A program made the position numbers and the translations under genes. Positions 16,858 through 23,705 of a DNA stretch of 64,000 bases are shown in pieces. Where the stretch lies: positions 333,116 through 397,115 of the forward strand of contig CACYWQ010000001.1 in assembly GCA_902778165.1 (NCBI GenBank). The letters are read 5' to 3'. The notes under the pieces were generated by a model. The model was not told the origin of the DNA and made no database searches. It was given only the letters and a program-made list of their open reading frames with translations. Numbering within the stretch: the first letter of the stretch is position 1; each line of letters begins with the position of its first letter. The DNA comes from an uncultured Lachnospiraceae bacterium (GTDB lineage: Bacteria > Bacillota > Clostridia > Lachnospirales > Lachnospiraceae).

Positions 16858-17214
16858 ATGTTCAGCGATAAGTTAAGAATAGTACTTGTAGCCGCAGTTG
16901 TTATATATTTCGTATTGATACTTTACTGGCTTAAGATTAAAGCGCTTAATCTTAAATACTCTTTGCTGTGGCTTCTAAGCGGTGTGGCGATGGGTATACT
17001 GGTGATATTCCCTGAGACTCTGATATGGATATCGAAGTTAGTAGGTATTCAAACACCGATGTATGCACTTCTGATATTTGCCATAGCATTCGTGATAGCG
17101 ATACTTATGTCCATTACATCGATTGTATCAAGACAGAATCGTAAGATTCGCACTCTTATTCAGGAGAATGCACTTCTTGAGAAAAGAATCAGAGATCTTG
17201 AATCTAATAAATAG
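16858..17214 (+). CDS. DUF2304 membrane protein
   Basis: A 118-residue protein with three hydrophobic segments (about residues 5-24, 36-56 and 64-86) and a charged coiled-coil tail ('SRQNRKIRTLIQENALLEKRI'). This is the standard shape of DUF2304, small membrane proteins encoded next to GT2 enzymes and thought to help their membrane docking. GGAGG at 16845-16849 indicates ATG 16858 as start rather than the TTG at 16843. It is the last gene of the first glycan operon. Confidence 0.85.
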   Translation: MFSDKLRIVLVAAVVIYFVLILYWLKIKALNLKYSLLWLLSGVAMGILVIFPETLIWISKLVGIQTPMYALLIFAIAFVIAILMSITSIVSRQNRKIRTLIQENALLEKRIRDLESNK

Positions 17215-17276
17215 TTGCCGCCGCAAATCTCTTCGTCAAGCATTGTAATAATATTGGAGAATTTGTATAAAAGGAA

Positions 17277-17296
17277 GGAACACCTGCCGGTGTTCC
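17277..17296 (+). terminator. Hairpin at the end of the first glycan operon
   Basis: A perfect 8-bp stem GGAACACC (17277-17284) with GGTGTTCC (17289-17296) and a TGCC loop lies 62 bases after the DUF2304 stop. The T-run is weak (ATTGATT), so termination strength is uncertain. A second small hairpin, TGCGC/GCGCA, follows at 17311-17324. Confidence 0.5.
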
Positions 17297-17321
17297 ATTG
17301 ATTATAAAGATGCGCTATGGC

Positions 17322-17464
17322 GCATAATAATCCATTTCTGCTTGATTACAGTATATCTGCAGGAGAACGGGAGTCAAGGATGCGAAGCACCACTACGTGG
17401 CATGTCCTTGACTCCCGTTCTCTTGCAGATAAGATATCACCTAAGCAGGAATGGATGATTGTGC
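17322..17464. repeat. Nested palindrome with three-way junction, copy 2
   Basis: Outer arms of 18 bp or more (17326-17343 with 17443-17460, two mismatches, weaker pairing to 17322/17464) enclose a 27-bp stem (17354-17380 with 17405-17431, one mismatch). The tip holds two abutting hairpins: TGC-GAA-GCA (17381-17389) and CCAC-TAC-GTGG (17390-17400), then CATG. The layout is the same as in 5262-5394, including the GAA loop, the GATTA after the left outer arm and the GTCAAGG stem end, while most stem bases differ and still pair. Confidence 0.8.
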
Positions 17465-17472
17465 AAGCTAAG

Positions 17473-17503
17473 ATAAGAGGCTTGCGTAGCAAGGCTTCCT
17501 TAT
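17473..17503. repeat. Small hairpin next to the palindrome
   Basis: An imperfect stem ATAAG...CTTAT closes GCTTGC-GTA-GCAAGG-like pairing with a GTA loop, the same loop as in one hairpin of copy 1. It may be a degenerate fragment of the same repeat family or an unrelated terminator-like hairpin. Confidence 0.35.
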
Positions 17504-17529
17504 TGACATAAGAGTACCAATAGGTCTTG

Positions 17530-17571
17530 AACATAACAGTACACTTATTGAAAAAAGTGTACTGTTATGTT
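17530..17571. promoter_or_regulatory. Perfect 17-bp inverted repeat, probable antitoxin operator
   Basis: Arms 17530-17546 and 17555-17571 (AACATAACAGTACACTT and its exact complement) are separated by 8 bases. The right arm fills the spacer of the promoter described next and the left arm lies just upstream of the -35. Type II antitoxins with an HTH commonly bind such sites to repress their own operon; this role is inferred. Confidence 0.75.
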
Positions 17572-17576
17572 AAAAT
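17548..17576 (+). promoter_or_regulatory. Promoter of the toxin-antitoxin operon
   Basis: TTGAAA (17548-17553), a 17-base spacer and TAAAAT (17571-17576), each five of six consensus bases, lie 33 bases before the toxin start and are interleaved with the inverted repeat. Confidence 0.7.
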
Positions 17577-17609
17577 ATAATTGACATTAAGAGTAGGGAG
17601 GTGTTGCTG

Positions 17610-17993
17610 ATGGCGGCTATATTGGCTGACCCGGATGGATATAGCCCAAGCGATATAATAAAGCGCTTACATACATGTATTGATTCCGGGACATATGGTT
17701 TAGATTATATAATTGATTGTAGAGATAAGAACGAAGAGTTTTTTCAAGAATATATTATTTCCGAGAATGATAGGATTGAAATCCTTAAGAAACTATCAAT
17801 TGAGCACTATGTTAGATGGGAGTACAGTAATAACCCAAGATATCCTAATGATATAGTTCATATTTTTTTATACTCAACGCATCTCCGGCAAAGAGGTGTA
17901 GAAGATGCACCGGAGAGGTTAGTAAGAATATATATCAAGGTCACTTGGGCTAAGCCGGTCGGTGTTCTGATCGTTATTTCTTTTCATGATTGA
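17610..17993 (+). CDS. MqsR-like toxin candidate
   Basis: A 127-residue protein (the GTG at 17601 overlaps the ribosome site AGGGAGG 17595-17601, so ATG 17610 is preferred). The overall order, an N-terminal helix 'DIIKRLHTCIDSGTYGLDYII', a charged middle, and a C-terminal strand pair 'RIYIKVTW...GVLIVISFHD', resembles MqsR, the RelE-fold mRNA interferase whose end reads YLKITV...LIVSFK. It is directly followed by an antitoxin with an MqsA-like N-terminus, which supports the call. Toxic activity as a ribonuclease is inferred; I cannot confirm catalytic residues. The 36-base gap and shared promoter indicate one transcript. Confidence 0.65.
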   Translation: MAAILADPDGYSPSDIIKRLHTCIDSGTYGLDYIIDCRDKNEEFFQEYIISENDRIEILKKLSIEHYVRWEYSNNPRYPNDIVHIFLYSTHLRQRGVEDAPERLVRIYIKVTWAKPVGVLIVISFHD

Positions 17994-18029
17994 TTGAATT
18001 TATTTCAGATTTTTGTATGGGAGAGATGT

Positions 18030-19022
18030 ATGGATAAATATATGGATAAGGTTCTTTGTGCATGTTGCAGAAGTGTGCAATCATACTCCGTATTAACAGA
18101 AAAGAAAAAAAGAATATGGAATGGGATTGAATGCACGTATAACAGACGCTACGCAGTGTGTGATAAATGTGGCAACAGAGTGTCTGTTCCGGGAATGGAT
18201 GATTTAAATGAAACGGAATTTGATAATAAATGTAGAGAAGAGCATGACTATATCCTTATAGATGAGATTAATGACATATTGATTAGATATGATGTTGAGA
18301 AAAGGCCTCTGTCGTTAGCACTTGGAATGGGTGAGCATACAATAGAGAATTATTTGAAAGGTCAACTTCCAAACAAGCACTATTCTGATATGCTTAAGCG
18401 AGTCTTGACAAATTACAGATATATGCAGGAACTCTATAGTTCCAACAAAGACAGAATAAACAATCATGCAGCCAAGAAGATCGAATCTAAATTGGAATTC
18501 TATAACAGAATTAATTCTCATTCTTCCATGATTGAGTCTGTGGCATTATATGTACTAAACTCTAAGTATGAAATAACAAATCTGTCCCTTCAGAAGTTAT
18601 TGTACTATGTTGAAGCTTTCTGCCAGGTTCTGTTGCAGGAGAAAATATATAGTAATAGGTGTGAGGCTTGGACATATGGTCCGGTCTATCCGGATATTTA
18701 CGAGAAATACAAAACGTTTGGTAAAGAGCAGATTCTTGTAGATCCTGTTGATTTGTCAAAGGATATAGACGAAAAGTATCGTAAAGTTATAGATTATGTA
18801 TTAAATTTGTTTGCAATATATAATGGAGTTACTCTTAAGGATTTCAGTCATGCCGAGGATCCATGGAAGAATGCTCATGCCGGGTATGGTGAGAAAGAAC
18901 ACTGCCAAGAGATAATTACACACGAGGCAATAACGGATTACTTCACAAAAATCAATAGCAAATATGATTTAAGCAAAGAAGCCGGGGTGAAAAAATATAT
19001 TTCGTCACTTGGAGTTATATAG
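18030..19022 (+). CDS. Antitoxin: zinc finger, HTH and Panacea (SocA-like) domain
   Basis: A 330-residue protein in three parts. Residues 10-47 carry two CxxC pairs (C10/C13 and C44/C47), an MqsA-like zinc site. Residues about 80-125 form an HTH-like region ('LSLALGMGEHTIENYLKG'). Residues about 168-310 match the Panacea/SocA (DUF4065) domain, with 'LSLQKLLYYVEAFC' and 'CEAWTYGPVYPDIYEKY'. Panacea domains are known neutralising modules of many toxin-antitoxin pairs, and MqsA-type HTH proteins repress their operon. GGGAG at 18019-18023 supports ATG 18030 over a TTG at 17994. The pairing of both modules in one chain beside an MqsR-like toxin is noteworthy. Confidence 0.82.
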   Translation: MDKYMDKVLCACCRSVQSYSVLTEKKKRIWNGIECTYNRRYAVCDKCGNRVSVPGMDDLNETEFDNKCREEHDYILIDEINDILIRYDVEKRPLSLALGMGEHTIENYLKGQLPNKHYSDMLKRVLTNYRYMQELYSSNKDRINNHAAKKIESKLEFYNRINSHSSMIESVALYVLNSKYEITNLSLQKLLYYVEAFCQVLLQEKIYSNRCEAWTYGPVYPDIYEKYKTFGKEQILVDPVDLSKDIDEKYRKVIDYVLNLFAIYNGVTLKDFSHAEDPWKNAHAGYGEKEHCQEIITHEAITDYFTKINSKYDLSKEAGVKKYISSLGVI

Positions 19023-19039
19023 TATGTATTCCTACGGAT

Positions 19040-20953
19040 CTAAGTAAGCCACTGGCAGAACATAAGGACATACCATATGACGGTCGAATATCGGCCGTCT
19101 TTCTTATATTGCTGCCATATCTTATCAAAGGCTGCCATATTGATGTAATCTGATGCCTTTGCTCTATTTGAGGATAATATATCCTCAGCCCAGATATTCA
19201 TCTGACCTTCTCGAAGCCACTTGGATACCGGCACAGAGAATCCCTTCTTGGGTCTGTCCATCATCTCCTTAGGGACATAACGATATAAGATATTACGAAG
19301 AGGTTTCTTAGTAATACCGTCACTCATCTTATATGACAGAGGCAGTGACCAGGCGAACTCCATTACATCCGCATCAAGTAAGGGGATTCTTGTCTCAAGT
19401 GAATAATACATGCCTGCTCTGTCGACCTTAGTAAGGATATCATCGGGAAGATACTGAAGCATATCCATTAGCATCAAATTACTCTCAGGATCGGGTAACA
19501 GACCGTCGCTGTAGACATCATCTGATACCTTCGGAATTCCTAAGTCATTAACAGATGAAGCAATTAATCCCGATAACATGGAATTATCACTCATCGCTCT
19601 ATAGTATTCTTCTATGGTCGCAGTACTTAATACCTGATGCAGTTTATGAATATTATCGGCCAAACCGGTATTTACCCCGGATAAGATGTTATCAAGTCCG
19701 CCTGCAAGTGCGCCAAACCCCCTTCTTATTCCGCCTTTAAGGAAAGGCAACTTGCCGTTCATAACGGCAAGACCGGTTCTTGCATCTTTGTATGTATTAT
19801 ATCCGCAATAGAATTCATCTCCCGCATCGCCTGATAATGCAACGATTACATGCTTGCGTGTCATCTTGGATACAAGCATTGTGGGTAGTTGTGATGAATC
19901 CGCGAACGGCTCTCCGTATGCTTCTGATAGAGAAGGCAACAAATCCATTACATCTTTGTATCCTACATACATCTCAGTATGATTGGTACCAAGATGTGCA
20001 GCTGTAGCAGCAGCAAATGAAGCCTCGTTATACTCTTCTTCTTCAAATCCTATTGTAAATGTCTTAATTGGCCTGTCGGATATCTGTTGCATCAGGCTTA
20101 CAACCATTGTAGAATCGATGCCGCCTGATAAGAACGCGCCAAGCGGAACGTCAGATAACATCTGACCCTTAAGAGCATACTTAAGGCGTGACTCGAGTTC
20201 ATCAGCAGCTTCTTCTTCACTTCCGTTAAAAATATTCTTCTGACTGTTAACAGCCGTCTCGGTGATGCTGTAATATGGAGTAATGTCGGCACTGTCCAAC
20301 TGGTATGGTGCACCTATGGTAAGAATTGTTCCGGGTGTAAGCTTATAGATGTTCTCATATATCGTATAAGGCGCCGGTATATAACCGTAACGAAAATATA
20401 CGGGAATAATGCTTCTATTAATGGGATTATTAAATCCTTCTATGGCAGTGATTGAATTGATGTCGGATGCCCAGACAAACTGTCCTCTTACTATTCCGTA
20501 ATAGAGAGGTTTCTCTCCCATGCGGTCTCTTGATATCATTATTGAGCCGGTTTGCCTGTCATATAAGCTTATTGCCCACATTCCGCGAGCCTTGTTAAGT
20601 GTGGCATCCATTCCCCATACAGAAACAGCTTCTAATAGCACTTCGGTATCTGATGTTCCGCGCAGATTAAGTGATCCAAGTTCTGTTTCAAGCTCAGACT
20701 TAATATCCGGAGCATTATAGATCTCGCCGTTAAATGCAATTATGTATCTTCCGTTATGGGATTCCATGGGCTGAGCGCCCGCTTCGGATAAATCAATAAT
20801 AGACAGGCGTCTGTGTCCTATAACTACATGCCTGTCATCATCCATAAAATGCCCGCCTGCATCAGGACCTCTCCTGTACATGCGTTTATTCATCACCTCT
20901 ATATTCCTGATTGGGTCACCGTTATACCCGGCGATTCCTGCGATACCGCACAT
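19040..20953 (-). CDS. asnB: Asparagine synthase, glutamine-hydrolysing (copy 1)
   Basis: A 637-residue class II amidotransferase. The mature N-terminus would begin with Cys2 (MCGIAG), the glutaminase nucleophile, followed by 'RRGPDAGG' and 'FNGEIYN' of the Ntn domain. The synthetase domain has the ATP pyrophosphatase loop SGGIDS at 276-281 and 'SGDAGDEF'. Standard members convert aspartate, glutamine and ATP to asparagine; those inside glycan loci often amidate sugar acids or amino-acid substituents. It is second in a leftward two-gene operon (23-base gap, AGAGG site) and meets the antitoxin gene tail to tail with a 17-base gap and no visible terminator. A clear paralogue is at 23705. Confidence 0.92.
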   Translation of the reverse strand: MCGIAGIAGYNGDPIRNIEVMNKRMYRRGPDAGGHFMDDDRHVVIGHRRLSIIDLSEAGAQPMESHNGRYIIAFNGEIYNAPDIKSELETELGSLNLRGTSDTEVLLEAVSVWGMDATLNKARGMWAISLYDRQTGSIMISRDRMGEKPLYYGIVRGQFVWASDINSITAIEGFNNPINRSIIPVYFRYGYIPAPYTIYENIYKLTPGTILTIGAPYQLDSADITPYYSITETAVNSQKNIFNGSEEEAADELESRLKYALKGQMLSDVPLGAFLSGGIDSTMVVSLMQQISDRPIKTFTIGFEEEEYNEASFAAATAAHLGTNHTEMYVGYKDVMDLLPSLSEAYGEPFADSSQLPTMLVSKMTRKHVIVALSGDAGDEFYCGYNTYKDARTGLAVMNGKLPFLKGGIRRGFGALAGGLDNILSGVNTGLADNIHKLHQVLSTATIEEYYRAMSDNSMLSGLIASSVNDLGIPKVSDDVYSDGLLPDPESNLMLMDMLQYLPDDILTKVDRAGMYYSLETRIPLLDADVMEFAWSLPLSYKMSDGITKKPLRNILYRYVPKEMMDRPKKGFSVPVSKWLREGQMNIWAEDILSSNRAKASDYINMAAFDKIWQQYKKDGRYSTVIWYVLMFCQWLT

Positions 20954-20976
20954 ATTAACCTCTGTCTTTATCCGTG

Positions 20977-21840
20977 TTATTCGGGTGCGTTGTTAAACTT
21001 ATTTCCTAACAATAGGGGTATGCACACTAATCTCTTTATAAGTTTAATAACCTTATTTGGATGATCGGTATAGACCATATAATTGGACAACTTAGGAGAA
21101 TTGGCTATTGCATCACGACTCCTGCGAAGCTCTAATGTTTTAGCTTCGGCAAATGATATAGCCATATTATATTCTTCTGCCATATCATATAGAGACGAAT
21201 AGTCATATGCCATGGCCTCCGTTTCGTGTTTGCTTATGAATCGATCAAGTTCTGCAATATCCTCGTCGTTCATAAGATTTGTATGCAGGCATATTGTGTC
21301 TGTTCCGGTAATTCTTGAATAAGCCTTGAGGCAACACGGAATGAATAACATGCCTTCTCTGGTATAAGGATTGTTATACAGACCGTCTGTTAAGGCATTA
21401 AACCCAAGAGCCTTAAGAGCCTTAATTGTATTAAGATCAAATGAATGTCCGGGAGCCATGAATAACTTGGTGTCTATTCCGAACCTTCTTAATATCTCGC
21501 GACCTTGTTTAAGCTTGGTATACTGAGAATCATAAGATAACCCTGCGAACTCGCTGAACTGATTAATGCCAAGAAGTCCTGATTCTTCCGTTGAATACAC
21601 GTGATTGGTACCGTGTTGGGCTATAGTCCAACCCTTGGCAGCAAGTTCGTGTATCAAAGATACGAAATCATCTCTGTTATATCGATTGCCTTCAGAGGCA
21701 TATATACTCTCATCTCTGCAATCAGGTACAATGCCTATAATAGGGCGTATCTTATGCTTATCAAGAACATCTCTTACAGCCTCAAACTTAAGTCTGTCCA
21801 TATATGGAGTTATATCGTCCAATCTTACCAGATACCGCAT
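20977..21840 (-). CDS. DUF2334 polysaccharide deacetylase-like protein (copy 1)
   Basis: A 287-residue protein starting 'MRYLVRLDDITPYMD', with the Asp-Asp pair of the NodB/DUF2334 metal site at residues 8-9, 'IIGIVPDC', 'AQHGTNHVY' carrying the two metal histidines near 95-100, and 'MAPGHSFD'. Such enzymes remove N- or O-acetyl groups from glycans or act on related amide bonds. It is paralogous to the protein at 41241. No signal peptide is seen, so it may act in the cytosol on lipid-linked or nucleotide-linked substrate. No ribosome site precedes the ATG; the promoter is placed so that the transcript would begin at the start codon. Confidence 0.8.
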   Translation of the reverse strand: MRYLVRLDDITPYMDRLKFEAVRDVLDKHKIRPIIGIVPDCRDESIYASEGNRYNRDDFVSLIHELAAKGWTIAQHGTNHVYSTEESGLLGINQFSEFAGLSYDSQYTKLKQGREILRRFGIDTKLFMAPGHSFDLNTIKALKALGFNALTDGLYNNPYTREGMLFIPCCLKAYSRITGTDTICLHTNLMNDEDIAELDRFISKHETEAMAYDYSSLYDMAEEYNMAISFAEAKTLELRRSRDAIANSPKLSNYMVYTDHPNKVIKLIKRLVCIPLLLGNKFNNAPE

Positions 21841-21846
21841 AGGGTA

Positions 21847-21855
21847 AGTATAGCA
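21847..21855 (-). promoter_or_regulatory. Extended -10 promoter of the leftward DUF2334-asnB operon
   Basis: On the minus strand TG-C-TATACT is followed by six bases (TACCCT) and then the ATG at 21840. The expected transcription start, seven bases after the -10 hexamer, falls on the A of the ATG, so the mRNA would be leaderless. Confidence 0.55.
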
Positions 21856-21865
21856 TAAATATGCT
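21852..21865. repeat. Palindrome between divergent promoters
   Basis: AGCATA-AA-TATGCT is a perfect 6-bp inverted repeat with a 2-base centre. It overlaps the leftward -10 and lies where the -35 of the rightward promoter would be, so one protein could control both directions. The operator role is inferred. Confidence 0.45.
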
Positions 21866-21870
21866 TCTAA

Positions 21871-21879
21871 TGGTATAAT
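21871..21879 (+). promoter_or_regulatory. Extended -10 promoter of the main glycan operon
   Basis: TG-G-TATAAT (TATAAT 21874-21879) lies 29 bases before ATG 21909, with GGAAGG at 21893-21898 as ribosome site. No convincing -35 is visible. Confidence 0.6.
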
Positions 21880-21908
21880 ACTAGGGATGTTTGGAAGGTT
21901 TATAAACG

Positions 21909-23705
21909 ATGTCTAGGGATATGTTGCATAAGCTCTCGGCGATACTTGACAGAGGGCAGAAGATTAAGATTGCAGGACTTATGGTTCTGATACTTATAGG
22001 CGGAATAATGGAGACGGCCAGTGCGTCGCTTATATTGCCGCTTGTGAGCGCTGTGCTTGATGAGGAGAAGTTCTCGTCTAATAAGTATGTTGTTATAGCC
22101 ATGAATGTGATTGGAGTGGACAGTGTCCGCACTTTTACATTCATTCTCTTAGGTGCAATTATTGCCGCATTTGTAATTAAGAATGCATTTCTTATATTCC
22201 AGACTTATCTGCTTGCAAGATTTGCCAATCGTAACAGAGCCAGATGTACGACCAATCTTCTCTGGCAGTTTCTTCACAGACCATATGAATATTATCTCTA
22301 TGCAGAGACATCGGATATAATCCGTACGATATACGGAGATATGGATAACATCTTTAATCTGCTGTTACAATGCATGAATTTCGCTGCAGAACTTATCGTT
22401 TCGGCTTGCCTTGGTATCTTCATTCTCGTTATGGATTGGAAGATGACTATCCTTGTAGCCGGTCTTCTGGGCTTGCTTACTCTTTATAATACCAAGGTTA
22501 TCAAGAGACATCTGAATATTGCAGGCGAAGGAGCTCGTATCACTCAGGCCGGAATGTATAAATGGATATTGCAGTCAGCATCGGGTATTAAGGACGTGAA
22601 GGTTCTTAAGAAGGAGTATTATTTCACTGACAAATATTCCGAGAGTGTGGAAGGATATGCTGACAATCAGATTAAATACAATGTTCTTACCAACCTTCCG
22701 AGACTTCTTATTGAGACAGTGGCTATTGTGGGAATATTGGCATATGTAATGCTTAGCATGGCTCTCGGTACTGATATAGCAGGTCTTTTGACAACGCTTT
22801 CGGCATTTGCCGTAGCAGCTATGAGATTGCTTCCGAGTGTTAACAGGCTTAATACATACATGGCCAATATAGCTTATTATGAGCCCGCACTTAACTTTAT
22901 ATATGAGAACGTGGATACAAAGGGATTAAGCGAAGAGAATGTACTGGTTAAGTATGCAGAACAAGAGCTTTTGCCATCGGCTGAATCTGCCGTAGATGTT
23001 ACAGAGACCACCCCGAGCATGCCACTTACAATGGAGCATTCCATTGACCTTAAGGACATCACTTTTGCATATCCGAAGACGGATAAGCTTATATTCGATC
23101 ATGCGGATATGGAGATACCAGTCGGCAAGTCCATTGGTGTCATCGGTTCATCGGGAGCAGGCAAGAGCACTATCGTTGATATTCTCCTGGGCCTTCTTAA
23201 GATAAGAGAAGGTAAGATATTATGCGACGGAACGGATGTTATGAACAACTACGGCCAGTGGTTATCATATATAGGATACATTCCGCAGAATATATATATG
23301 CTTGATGATTCAATCAGACACAATATTGCCTTTGGTGTGCCTGATGACGAGATAGATGATGCACGGATATGGGAAGTGCTTACAGAAGCACAGATGAAGG
23401 AATTTGTCGAGGGATTACCTGACAAGCTTGATGCTCAGATTGGAGAGAGAGGTGTTCGAATCTCCGGTGGACAGAAGCAGAGGCTTGGTATAGCGAGAGC
23501 TTTATACCATGATCCTAAGCTTATGGTATTTGATGAAGCAACTTCGGCGCTTGATAATGATACCGAGACTGCAATCATGGAGGCAATAGACAGACTGCAC
23601 GGACGCAAGACACTCGTAATAATCGCTCACAGGCTTCGTACGATTGAGAACTGTGACCTGATATATGAGGTTAAGGACGGCAAGATTATAAGGACTGATA
23701 AGTAA
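21909..23705 (+). CDS. ABC exporter, MsbA/PglK-like glycolipid flippase
   Basis: A 598-residue fused half-transporter. Six membrane segments occupy roughly residues 20-310. The nucleotide-binding domain has Walker A GSSGAGKST (413-421), the Q-loop 'YIPQN', signature SGGQ (519-522) and Walker B with D542-E543. The type resembles PglK, which flips lipid-linked oligosaccharides across the membrane. No Wzx-type flippase is encoded in the window, so this is the best candidate exporter of the finished repeat. It leads the main operon and its stop overlaps the start of asnB (TAATG). An acidic linker of about 30 residues precedes the ATPase domain. Confidence 0.88.
   Translation: MSRDMLHKLSAILDRGQKIKIAGLMVLILIGGIMETASASLILPLVSAVLDEEKFSSNKYVVIAMNVIGVDSVRTFTFILLGAIIAAFVIKNAFLIFQTYLLARFANRNRARCTTNLLWQFLHRPYEYYLYAETSDIIRTIYGDMDNIFNLLLQCMNFAAELIVSACLGIFILVMDWKMTILVAGLLGLLTLYNTKVIKRHLNIAGEGARITQAGMYKWILQSASGIKDVKVLKKEYYFTDKYSESVEGYADNQIKYNVLTNLPRLLIETVAIVGILAYVMLSMALGTDIAGLLTTLSAFAVAAMRLLPSVNRLNTYMANIAYYEPALNFIYENVDTKGLSEENVLVKYAEQELLPSAESAVDVTETTPSMPLTMEHSIDLKDITFAYPKTDKLIFDHADMEIPVGKSIGVIGSSGAGKSTIVDILLGLLKIREGKILCDGTDVMNNYGQWLSYIGYIPQNIYMLDDSIRHNIAFGVPDDEIDDARIWEVLTEAQMKEFVEGLPDKLDAQIGERGVRISGGQKQRLGIARALYHDPKLMVFDEATSALDNDTETAIMEAIDRLHGRKTLVIIAHRLRTIENCDLIYEVKDGKIIRTDK

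Noticed and set aside
17322-17464. Integron attC site
   Set aside because: The nested stems recall attC, but there is no integrase gene, no GTTRRRY-type core site at the ends, and cargo genes are not arranged as cassettes.
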